Shown here in pieces: positions 1 to 8,400 of a DNA stretch of 59,547 nt. Every line of letters begins with the position of its first letter. Within the stretch, counting starts at the first letter, position 1. A model generated the notes under the pieces. That model made no database searches, had not been told where the DNA came from, and worked only from the letters and a program-made list of their open reading frames with translations. The translations under genes and the position numbers were made by a program. Source of the DNA: an uncultured Aquimarina sp. (lineage in GTDB: Bacteria > Bacteroidota > Bacteroidia > Flavobacteriales > Flavobacteriaceae); contig NZ_CANMQT010000018.1 of the NCBI RefSeq assembly GCF_947500065.1, positions 1 to 59,547 of the forward strand, written 5' to 3'.

Positions 1-297
1 GAAAAAAGAGTTGCACAGCAATTTTATCATTTAGAGGCTGACAGCAAAGAAAATTGGGATTATTACATTGAAGACTATAAACATAAAGACTTTAAAATGA
101 TGCCAATAGAAATTTTTAGATTAGTTTTTTATGGCAATGGAAAAATGGTTGCCTTGGAGCAAATAGGTCCTAAATATCAAGGAGAATCAGTTTTATGGTC
201 TAGATATATAAAAGAAGGTAAGGATTTTTATTCCATGACTTTTTACCCTTTTCTTTTACACCGCCCAAAACCAGATGCTAAACTAGAGGTGATTTAA
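1..297 (+). CDS. C-terminal end of an unrecognised protein (5' end outside the window)
   Basis: The reading frame is open from base 1 to a TAA at 295-297, giving 98 residues with no start needed inside the window. An internal ATG at 97 exists, but the frame upstream of it reads like protein, with charged and aromatic residues and no stop, so this is most likely the tail of a longer gene. The visible part is rich in aromatic and basic residues and has no signal peptide, membrane segment or known catalytic motif. It lies on the same strand as the small membrane-protein genes and vgrG downstream. I do not recognise the family. Confidence 0.6.
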   Translation, partial: EKRVAQQFYHLEADSKENWDYYIEDYKHKDFKMMPIEIFRLVFYGNGKMVALEQIGPKYQGESVLWSRYIKEGKDFYSMTFYPFLLHRPKPDAKLEVI

Positions 298-359
298 CTA
301 GTTAAATATTTTTTTGTTAGTCATATCAAAGATTTACAAAATTGTCCAAAACAGATAAA

Positions 360-935
360 ATGCAACCATATCACAATCTCATTGTTCTTGGAATCACCTT
401 TTGGATTTCTTACCACATAAAAAAACGCTTACAAGGTAATGAAGGAGGCAAATCAAAAAAATCAGGATGCTTTCTTTTTGGTATTATATATAGTAGCTAT
501 ACCGTTCTATGCTATTTATGCGTTTTTCTTTTTGGTCCATCCGTAGAAGGTTTGTACCAAAAAATGACCATGGATAAGTATCAGGCTACCATTGTAGAAG
601 TGGATAGTTATGAACAGAAGCGAAGAAGCGGTAAATCACCTTTAACAATACAACAAATAACCGTAAAGTTTAAACCTAAAACATCCGCAGATTTTATTAC
701 AAAAAAACTAAGTATAACTTCTAGGACACCTCCAGACACAGAGCAACCCTATGAAATTCGCTATAATGAGAGAACCTCAAAAACAGTATCCAATGATTCC
801 ACCCATTTAAATGTACTATTGATAGTATTAGGTTTAATTCCTTTTTATTTTGTAATCTATGGAATATATTATGCATTTGACCTTAAGTTACCTAAATGGT
901 TTCCAGATTTTCGTAAACTGATGGATAAATATTAA
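360..935 (+). CDS. DUF3592-like membrane protein
   Basis: The protein has about 191 residues and two hydrophobic segments, one near residues 45-65 and one near 150-175. They flank an extracytoplasmic or cytoplasmic beta-rich stretch starting around YQATIVEVDSYEQ. This layout, with an 'a-T-I-x-x-V' strand, a 'T-V-K-F' strand and a late 'P-Y-x-I-x-Y-N' motif between two membrane helices, is that of the DUF3592 family, whose function is unknown. I chose the ATG at 360; an in-frame TTG at 342 would add six residues. It lies upstream of a GIDE-like gene on the same strand. A shorter protein of similar design sits at 11457-11867, on the far side of the T6SS effector module. Confidence 0.6.
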   Translation: MQPYHNLIVLGITFWISYHIKKRLQGNEGGKSKKSGCFLFGIIYSSYTVLCYLCVFLFGPSVEGLYQKMTMDKYQATIVEVDSYEQKRRSGKSPLTIQQITVKFKPKTSADFITKKLSITSRTPPDTEQPYEIRYNERTSKTVSNDSTHLNVLLIVLGLIPFYFVIYGIYYAFDLKLPKWFPDFRKLMDKY

Positions 936-954
936 ATTTTTTAAATTATAATAA

Positions 955-1644
955 GTGGACTTTCTTGCAATATTATTTTTCTTATTTCTCGCAATCATAA
1001 TAATTATAGGAGAATCTCAAAAGCGGAAAAAAAGGAAAAACAGAATAAAGCCAATAATCTCAGATATCAAAGATATATCAACTGGATTTGTTGAAATAAA
1101 AGGAAAACTAAAACAAATCAATACAATGACTTCTCCGATGACGAGATCAGAATGCATAGGATACAGCTATTCTATTATGCGTTTTAATTCTTCAAGAAAA
1201 AAAAGTGTCAGTTCTATAGATAGAGGAATATCAGAATCAAAAGAGCGTGATAGGCATATAAAATGGGAGACAATATCTTCTGATACGGCTTGTAATGATT
1301 TTTATATAGAAGATCACACAGATAGGATTAAAGTAAAAGCTAAAGGCATTTCAATATTTCTTCTAAATGTGAATCAGGCTGATAAAAAGATATCAGGCTC
1401 TATGCACACAGAAAACTTATTACTGCAAGATGATCGAGAATATGTGTTAGTTGGCACGGCTAAATACAACAAAAAGAATGAATTGATTATTAAAAAAAGT
1501 GATAACGAATTTGTAATTAGCGATACATTGGTTGATAAATTATCTAAAAGTGATTTACCAAACAAAATAAGTAAATACGGTTTAATTTTTATGCTCTTAC
1601 TAATTGGTTTAATCCTTTTATTTGTAAATGGTTTTCTTAAGTAA
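955..1644 (+). CDS. GIDE-domain-like membrane protein
   Basis: The protein has 229 residues, with one N-terminal membrane helix (about 3-18), a basic KRKKRKNR stretch and a C-terminal helix (about 205-226). The middle part has the pattern of the bacterial GIDE (E3 ubiquitin ligase-like) domain: G-F-V-E-I-K-G near residue 45, then S-P-M-T-R-S-E-C with a conserved-looking Cys, Y-S-Y-S-I, and D-F-Y-I-E-D-H-T-D-R-I-K-V near 120. The RING domain of the mitochondrial homologue is absent, as is usual in bacteria. The start is GTG at 955, because no nearby ATG keeps the N-terminal helix. Function in bacteria is unknown. Confidence 0.6.
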   Translation: MDFLAILFFLFLAIIIIIGESQKRKKRKNRIKPIISDIKDISTGFVEIKGKLKQINTMTSPMTRSECIGYSYSIMRFNSSRKKSVSSIDRGISESKERDRHIKWETISSDTACNDFYIEDHTDRIKVKAKGISIFLLNVNQADKKISGSMHTENLLLQDDREYVLVGTAKYNKKNELIIKKSDNEFVISDTLVDKLSKSDLPNKISKYGLIFMLLLIGLILLFVNGFLK

Positions 1645-1649
1645 TTACT

Positions 1650-2064
1650 ATGAAATATATTTTCTTTTTTATTATATTCTTTATTCTCAACAAAAAAAAG
1701 ATAAAACAATCACAAAAATTATAGAATGATCTATAGGAAGCGATAAGCTTATATTTTTTTTAACGAAGCTTACTACACGTTAAAAAAAAATAGACTACAA
1801 CAAAGAGTTTGAAAAACATATGGATCCAAGAATATCCATACAACTTACCAGATGTTCAATACAAAATTATACCTACCAAATACAAATTGTTACCGTACCG
1901 ATGCAAAACTTTTTTTAATATTTAGGTAACAATTATATCAGTTTCTGTATATAAGTTTGATAACACATTAATTGAGGGGGAAATCAACCCTTTTTTATGT
2001 AGGAAACGGTAAAAAAAACTATGTTAACTATAACGACTTTAAAAAATTGAGTATTTTTATGTAG
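1650..2064 (+). pseudogene. Decayed gene for a small secreted protein
   Basis: An ATG at 1650 starts a good signal peptide (MKYIFFFIIFFI), but the frame runs into a stop after 24 codons. Shifting by one base gives SQQKKDKTITKIIE before another stop. Further on, protein-like pieces appear in different frames, for example WIQEYPYNLPDVQYKIIPTK (about 1820-1880), VTIISVSVYKFDNTLIEGEI (about 1925-1985) and VGNGKKNYVNYNDFKKLSIF (about 2000-2060). This scattering of coherent segments over three frames with several stops is what a frameshifted, decaying gene looks like. I cannot name the family. Confidence 0.5.
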
Positions 2065-2256
2065 ACATTAATTCGGTACTATTTTTGTTATTTTATAAAC
2101 AATTTATATATCAGAACTCTCCCCCAAATCGTTCGAATTGTTTAGAAAGTTAACTATGCTTTCTAATAGTACACTAAGATATAGTTACATAAAAATACGA
2201 TTACATATAGAATTTCATTAGTACGTATTCTATAAAAACTGAAAACACACGAAATC
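2065..2256 (+). promoter_or_regulatory. vgrG upstream region with candidate -7 element
   Basis: This 190-bp stretch leads into vgrG. It holds a perfect TAnnTTTG element (TATTTTTG, 2080-2087), which would give a 5' leader of about 160 bases. No convincing -33 TTG is seen at the right distance, so the promoter call is weak. The rest is AT-rich and shows no hairpin or open frame. Confidence 0.3.
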
Positions 2257-4032
2257 ATGGCTCTGCAATCAAACACACAAATATTTATAGGAGGATCTCC
2301 AATAACAGCCTATAAAAGATTAATGCTTCATCAGGAAATCGATGCTCATCACGTACTTGAATTGGTATGCAGAATGGATGTATTAGAAAATACATCCGGA
2401 GAAATTGCATCAGAAAGCAAAAACTACTTAGGCGAGATTCTCACCGTAAAAGTATCTTCTCTAGATGCAACTAATGGTTACAAAGAACTAGAGTTTAAAA
2501 GTATCGTAACTTCCGTTAATAATACGAAAGGGTTTCATCAACAAAGTGGTGATATGGTTTCCATAAAAGCACATAGCTGTACTATCATTACTGATGATGG
2601 TCCTCATTATGACTCACACAATGATGTAGGATTATCAGAGATATTAGATAAAACCTTTCAAGGATATGATCAGTCCAAACTCGAAACCAATTTTAGTCCG
2701 CAGAATTCAGAAAGTCTTCATTATAGTGTACAACACAATGAAAGTGCTTTTGAATATGCCAGTAGATTGGCCGCACAATATAGCGAATGGTTCTTCTATG
2801 ATGGAAGTAAACTTGTATTTGGGAAACCAGAAGATAAAGAAACTACAGAATTAAATTATGGCCATGATTTACAAGAGTTTTCTTTAAACCTTAACCCTAC
2901 TCCTAATAACTTTAAGTATTTCACCAATGATTATCTAACAGATGAACAACATGAGATGACAACGGCTGAGGTAAATTCTGGTGTTAATGGTTTTAATGGA
3001 TTTACTAGCCAGAAAAGCGAAACTATATTTGCTAAAGAAACTAGCGTCTACGTAAACTCTTATTATGATCCTCAATTAAAAAAGAGACTAGACAAACACG
3101 TTGAGCAACAAAAAAAAGCTACAGAAATAAGGCAAGTTCAGATTCATGGGGTAAGCGATAATCCAGGAGTAAACTTGGGACAAGTAGTGAAAATAAAAGG
3201 AGAAAACACAGATTACGGAAGTTTTAGAATAATAAGTGTTTCGCATACATCTACAGAAAATGGAAAATATCAAAATCGTTTTGTTGGAGTTACAGCCGAT
3301 TTAGATGTGTATCCTAACACTAATATGATGGCTTTCCCTAAAAGTGAATCACAGGTAGCAACTGTAATGGATAATGCGGATCCTGAAGGTATCAGTAGAA
3401 TAAAAGTTCAATTCCCTTGGCAAAAAGCTAGTGGAGAAATGACACCTTGGTTACGTGTATTAACTCCGCATGCAGGAGGTGGAAAAGGACTTCAATTTAC
3501 CCCAGAAAAAGATGAAGAAGTCATCGTAGGTTTTGAAGGAGGAAATGCAGAACGACCTTATGTAATGGGCGCATTTTATACAGGAGGAAGTAATGCCGGA
3601 AATTGGAAAAGTGACAAAAACGATATCAAAGCAATCCAAAGTAGAAGTGGACATAGCATCGTACTTAATGATAAAGTAGGAGAAGAAACGATTACAATTA
3701 CCGATGCAGCTGGTAATAGCTTACACTACAATACTGCAGAGAAAACAATTACGCTAAGTAGTGAAGAAAAAATAATATTGAGCTCTAAATACATTGCACT
3801 GGTAGGAGATGATATCGAATTTCATTCTAAAAACACAAAAGCGATATCAGAAGAAGTTTTTGTTGCGCAAACAGGAGATTCTAATATGGCTGTGTTACCA
3901 GACTCTATAGTAAGTGATTCTGCTGAGGTGAGTATTAATGGAAAGGAAACTAAAATTAATGCTACATCACTAACTACAAATTCTAAAGCCAATACATTGA
4001 TTAATGGTGCAATTGTTAAACTTAACTCATAA
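2257..4032 (+). CDS. vgrG: Type VI secretion system spike protein VgrG (TssI)
   Basis: The protein (591 residues) forms the trimeric puncturing tip of the T6SS tube. Residues 1 to about 370 have the gp27-like fold pattern of VgrG/baseplate hub proteins, including the late N-L-G-Q-V-V-K-I-K-G strand. Residues about 370-470 are the gp5-type OB fold (V-A-T-V-M-D-N-A-D-P-E-G, then W-L-R-V-L-T-P-H-A-G-G-G-K-G and E-V-I-V-G-F-E-G-G-N-A-E-R-P-Y-V-M-G). The last 120 residues are repetitive short beta strands, as in the spike needle. The length fits Bacteroidota VgrG without an extra toxin domain. The next gene starts 9 bases downstream and a PAAR-RHS toxin follows, so this spike probably carries that effector. 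Confidence 0.93.
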   Translation: MALQSNTQIFIGGSPITAYKRLMLHQEIDAHHVLELVCRMDVLENTSGEIASESKNYLGEILTVKVSSLDATNGYKELEFKSIVTSVNNTKGFHQQSGDMVSIKAHSCTIITDDGPHYDSHNDVGLSEILDKTFQGYDQSKLETNFSPQNSESLHYSVQHNESAFEYASRLAAQYSEWFFYDGSKLVFGKPEDKETTELNYGHDLQEFSLNLNPTPNNFKYFTNDYLTDEQHEMTTAEVNSGVNGFNGFTSQKSETIFAKETSVYVNSYYDPQLKKRLDKHVEQQKKATEIRQVQIHGVSDNPGVNLGQVVKIKGENTDYGSFRIISVSHTSTENGKYQNRFVGVTADLDVYPNTNMMAFPKSESQVATVMDNADPEGISRIKVQFPWQKASGEMTPWLRVLTPHAGGGKGLQFTPEKDEEVIVGFEGGNAERPYVMGAFYTGGSNAGNWKSDKNDIKAIQSRSGHSIVLNDKVGEETITITDAAGNSLHYNTAEKTITLSSEEKIILSSKYIALVGDDIEFHSKNTKAISEEVFVAQTGDSNMAVLPDSIVSDSAEVSINGKETKINATSLTTNSKANTLINGAIVKLNS

Positions 4033-4041
4033 TATTTTATA

Positions 4042-5418
4042 ATGGCTGAAGATATATCCATAGCGCACGAATTCTATAAGATTCGAAATAGTTGGGGAAC
4101 CATTGAACATCGTAAATGGAATATGATGATATGGGTTGCCGACTATCTGGATATTGATATTTTGGATAAATTTATGGAAATAGAAGCTTCCCCTATCGGA
4201 ATCTTTGATTCAATATTTTTTAGAATCCAAACCTTATTTTCTAACGAGGAAACCTTCGAAAAAGAAGTTTGGGAAGAATTCCTTGGCTGGTTTACAATTC
4301 CAGAACAAAGTGAATATGATTTGATAGGTGCCTTGAAAAAAGACGGATACCTGGATGATTCCTATGCGGTAGACACCAGCTTACCTCCTACTTTTAATAG
4401 TGTACTTATAGAATTGCAACGATTAAAAAATATTTTACCTTATAAAGAAGAAAATTTTATCCTGTACTTTCCTCCTGGACTTCATGAACCTGGATTCCAG
4501 CAGTGGTTTAGTGAACAATTACAGAAAGAATTACCATCTGATATTCGATTCGCAACTATTGATCCTACAGGAAAACGTCAATTTGATAAACTAGCACATC
4601 ATAAAACTGCCATCGTTCAGGAACTATCAGTAGATCTCAACATGGCTGCTGCTATGAAAAATGCTATGAATCAAGATAGTGATGAGAGTCGTCCTCATAC
4701 ACCTAGTGTACGTTTTCAGAAACAAGTACGTACCGTAATGGAAGCTACGATAGACAAAGAATTATCTGTACAGGATGAGACTGAAATTCTGATAAAGCTA
4801 GGATACCAACTCGATATGCTTACCAGTAAAGCAACTGCGCATCTGGTATCCGCTATTGCATTTTTTAGCCAAAAGGAAGATGAAGAAGCGTTAGATCATG
4901 TGAATCAAGCGATAGACATGACAGAAGCAGAAACCGAAGAAGAAAAAGAAGCATATCCTATCTGGCGATCCTCCACTTTACTAAAAGCCGCATTAGTATT
5001 GGCTAAAAAGAAAAAAGACATTGCTTTATCTTGTTATCAAGATGTAGCTGATAAAGCAGTAACACAAGGAGATGCATTCTATGCTATGGAAGGCTACAGG
5101 ATGAAAGCCTTTATTTATTTTCAAAGTAAAAATCTAGATCCCGCGTGGGAGGCAGCGATCTATTCGCTTCAGGCAGGAACTAATTTACCATTAGAGGTAA
5201 GACGTGGATCTACCTTTTTATATAGTGCCGCGATAGCTTATCAGATAGCCAATGATAATGATAGCAAAGAAGAAATTATCCTATCCTTAGAGCAGCGATT
5301 CGAGGAACAAATAGGAGACGATTGGAGAGACTTATTAAAAGGTACGGAGACAATCGATATGAAATATATGAATAAAAGAAACTGGTTAAACTTCAATAAA
5401 TTGTTAGAATGGGCGTAG
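4042..5418 (+). CDS. Unnamed protein between VgrG and the RHS toxin; possible effector adaptor/chaperone
   Basis: The protein has 458 residues and no signal peptide or membrane segment. The N-terminal ~130 residues are rich in Trp and acidic residues. Residues about 130-190 look like an alpha/beta unit (F-I-L-Y-F-P-P-G, then a polar linker). The second half is helical with paired-helix repeats resembling TPRs, for example A-H-L-V-S-A-I-A-F-F-S near residue 270 and F-Y-A-M-E-G-Y-R-M-K-A-F near 350. I do not recognise the family. The position decides the idea: 9 bases after vgrG and overlapping the RHS start by 10 bases (ATG at 5409 inside GAATGGGCGTAG). In other T6SS loci this slot is taken by adaptors (DUF4123/Tap, Eag, DUF2169) that load the effector on VgrG. 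None of those motifs is visible here. Confidence 0.75.
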   Translation: MAEDISIAHEFYKIRNSWGTIEHRKWNMMIWVADYLDIDILDKFMEIEASPIGIFDSIFFRIQTLFSNEETFEKEVWEEFLGWFTIPEQSEYDLIGALKKDGYLDDSYAVDTSLPPTFNSVLIELQRLKNILPYKEENFILYFPPGLHEPGFQQWFSEQLQKELPSDIRFATIDPTGKRQFDKLAHHKTAIVQELSVDLNMAAAMKNAMNQDSDESRPHTPSVRFQKQVRTVMEATIDKELSVQDETEILIKLGYQLDMLTSKATAHLVSAIAFFSQKEDEEALDHVNQAIDMTEAETEEEKEAYPIWRSSTLLKAALVLAKKKKDIALSCYQDVADKAVTQGDAFYAMEGYRMKAFIYFQSKNLDPAWEAAIYSLQAGTNLPLEVRRGSTFLYSAAIAYQIANDNDSKEEIILSLEQRFEEQIGDDWRDLLKGTETIDMKYMNKRNWLNFNKLLEWA

Positions 5419-8400
5419 GAAATACAGCAAATACAGCAAGTAGAGGTGGTAAAGAAGCTAGTGAATCCGGTGGGTTCCTAGGAATGCTTGGTGAAGGAAA
5501 ATCAAAATTAGATAATTTTCAAGCTAGCTTAGCAAGTGTATTACCATCAATTCCAGGGCAACCAGCAGGAAAATTTCAAGATATCGCTATTGGTATCGAT
5601 ATGCACCCTACTATGTTTCCTCCATCTCCTGTGATGGCGGTGCCACATGTAGGGATGGTTTTTGATATTCTAGGAGCTCTTTTTGCGGCTATTAGCACAG
5701 TAGTTCCACCACCTCCAGAACCACAAGTAGATGACGCCGGAGAACCTATACCACAACCTGTAAGTGTAAGCTCTGTTGCCGTAGCAATCGTACAAGCATT
5801 AAAACCCAGTGTATTGGTCAATAATAAATTTATAGCCAATGCCGGAATCAGTATACAACACTTACCAGGAATTATATTACACGCATTACCTTCTGTAAGT
5901 CCTATGGCATCCTCAGAGATGTTTATGGGAAGTGCCACAGTATTAGCAGATGGTTCACCATTCTCTGCTCAGTTTTTACCAGCTTTATCTTGTAATTTAG
6001 TAGGAATACCAGCACCTTTCCGACCTAAAAAAGCAAAGCCAAAAGTAAGTTTGATGGCACCAACATCTAGTTTACTGACCGTCATTCCTGGAGGAAAACC
6101 AGTATTAGTAGGAGGTCCACCAACTATAGATTTGTTCGCGCTCGCTATTAATTTAGGATTAAAAGGGTTAGGGAAACTTTGGAAAAAAGGAGGTGATAAA
6201 TTCCAGAAATACATCGATGATTTAGCTCCAAAAAACCCATCCAAAGCTGCTCGTTTACAACCTTTTAAATGTAAAATGTTTGGAGAACCTGTAGATGCAG
6301 CAACCGGTCGCGTATTTGCAGAGAATACGGATTTTTCACTTCCAGGACCTATTCCTATTGAATGGAATCGTATCTATCATAGTGATGGCGAGGTAGAAAG
6401 TCCTATCGGTAGTAATTGGCATCATAGTTATTACATTGGGTATTGGGAAATGGACAATGATTTTATAACCATTCTCTTACCCGATAGTAGAGAAATTGTA
6501 GTACCTCCACTCCAACCAGGAGATCGTTTTTATCACAGACGTGAAAAAATAACATGGATCCGGAATGAAGAAGGATATGCATATCGTGATGCAGATGGAC
6601 TCACCTATCATTTTGCCACTTTTGGTAATGGAGATAGATTTCATCCCATAGAAAAAATAACCAATGATCTAGGATATCAGATACAGTTTCAGTATACCAA
6701 TACAGGTGTTTTGAAGCAAATCATAGACAGTGTTGGTCGTATTATTACTGTAGAAAGTAATGATCAACAAAGAATTACAGGAGTATGGACAGGAAATAAA
6801 AACAAAAAAAACTACTTAATTCGATATGAAGTAGACCATAATGACAATTTAATCAAAGTAACAGATGCCAATGATGTATCTAAGCATTTTTATTATGAAG
6901 GTCATTTATTAGTAAGACTTACCAATCAGAGTGGTCTTAATTTCTATTGGGAATATGAAGGTAAAGCGGATAAAGCAAAATGTATTCATACATGGGGAGA
7001 TGATGGAATTTTGGAATATTGGACACAATATGAAAAAGGAAAAACCATATCCACCAATTCACTAGGTCACGCTACCACCTATTATTATGATGAAAAAAAT
7101 CTGATCTATAGAATCACAGATGCTAAACAAGGGGAAACCTATCAAGAATATAATGATTTTCAGGATTTGATGATGGTAACAGATCCTCTGGGATATACTA
7201 CCAAATATGAATATGATCGCTCGGGAAATCTAATATCGATCCTTAATCCTAACGGAGATACAACTTTACTAGAATATACCGAAGACAATAAAATCAAATC
7301 CTATCGAAGTCCTGGAGGAGCTACAGCAGAGTGGAAATATGATGAAGAAGGTAAATTGATTCGTCGTCGTTATACAGATGGCACGACTGCAGCATATATC
7401 TATGAAGGGAAACGATTAAAAAGTATCAAAGATCAGGAAGGACTTATCACTACAATGGATTGGGGCATACAAGAAACTTTAGAACGAATATCATTGCATG
7501 ATGGTCGTTCAGTACAATGGATGTATGATGAACTAGGACAGGTTACCAAACATATTGGTATCAAAGGAAGCACCACCACATATCAATATGATCCTATGGG
7601 TAATGTTACCAAACTCGTAGAACCCGATGGTAATGTACATCATTTTAAGTATGATGCATCTGGCAATGTAATTGAAGCTAAAGACAATAAAAGACAGGTA
7701 AACTTTACATATTGGGGATTAGGGAATTTAAAATCTCGAACAGAAAACGGAAAAACGATTGAATTCCAATATAATACAGAAGAACAACTACAATCTATTA
7801 TTAATGAAGAGAATGAGGTCTATCGGTTTACGCTAGATCCTATGGGGCAAATCATTGGTGAGTGGGGATTTGATGGATTACAACGACGTTATATCAGAGA
7901 TCGAGCTGGTAGAGTGGTTAAAGTATTACGCCCTGATGAGCGATGGACACGTTATATGTATAATGGGAATGGCAACATCCTAACAGCAGATCACTATGAT
8001 GGTACAGGAGAATACTTTACTTATGATGGTGATGGTAAATTGATAGAAGCGACAAACGCTTTTAATACCGTAAAACTATCCTATGATAAAGGCCGAGTAA
8101 CCGAAGAAATGCAGAATGATTATACTGTAGAGAGCATCTATGATCGAAGTGGTAATCGTACACAGATACAGAGTTCTCTAGGAGCAGACATTACTCATGA
8201 TTTTACCAAATCAGGGGATCTGATTCGCACAGCTACCGATGGTTGGGAAGCCAATTTTGAGCGTGATGCGATGGGATTAGAAATCCGTCGTATGGTTAGC
8301 GGTGGTATTGATATGACCACCAAACGAGATCAATTTGGGCGAGTTACCCAACATCACATACAATCCAAAAATATCGAAGGCAGAAAAATGTCGTATCGAT

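Noticed and set aside
5576..6244. Open frames on the - strand inside the RHS N-terminus
   Set aside because: They lie opposite a Pro/Gly-rich coding region and have no protein-like features; they are shadows of the RHS gene.
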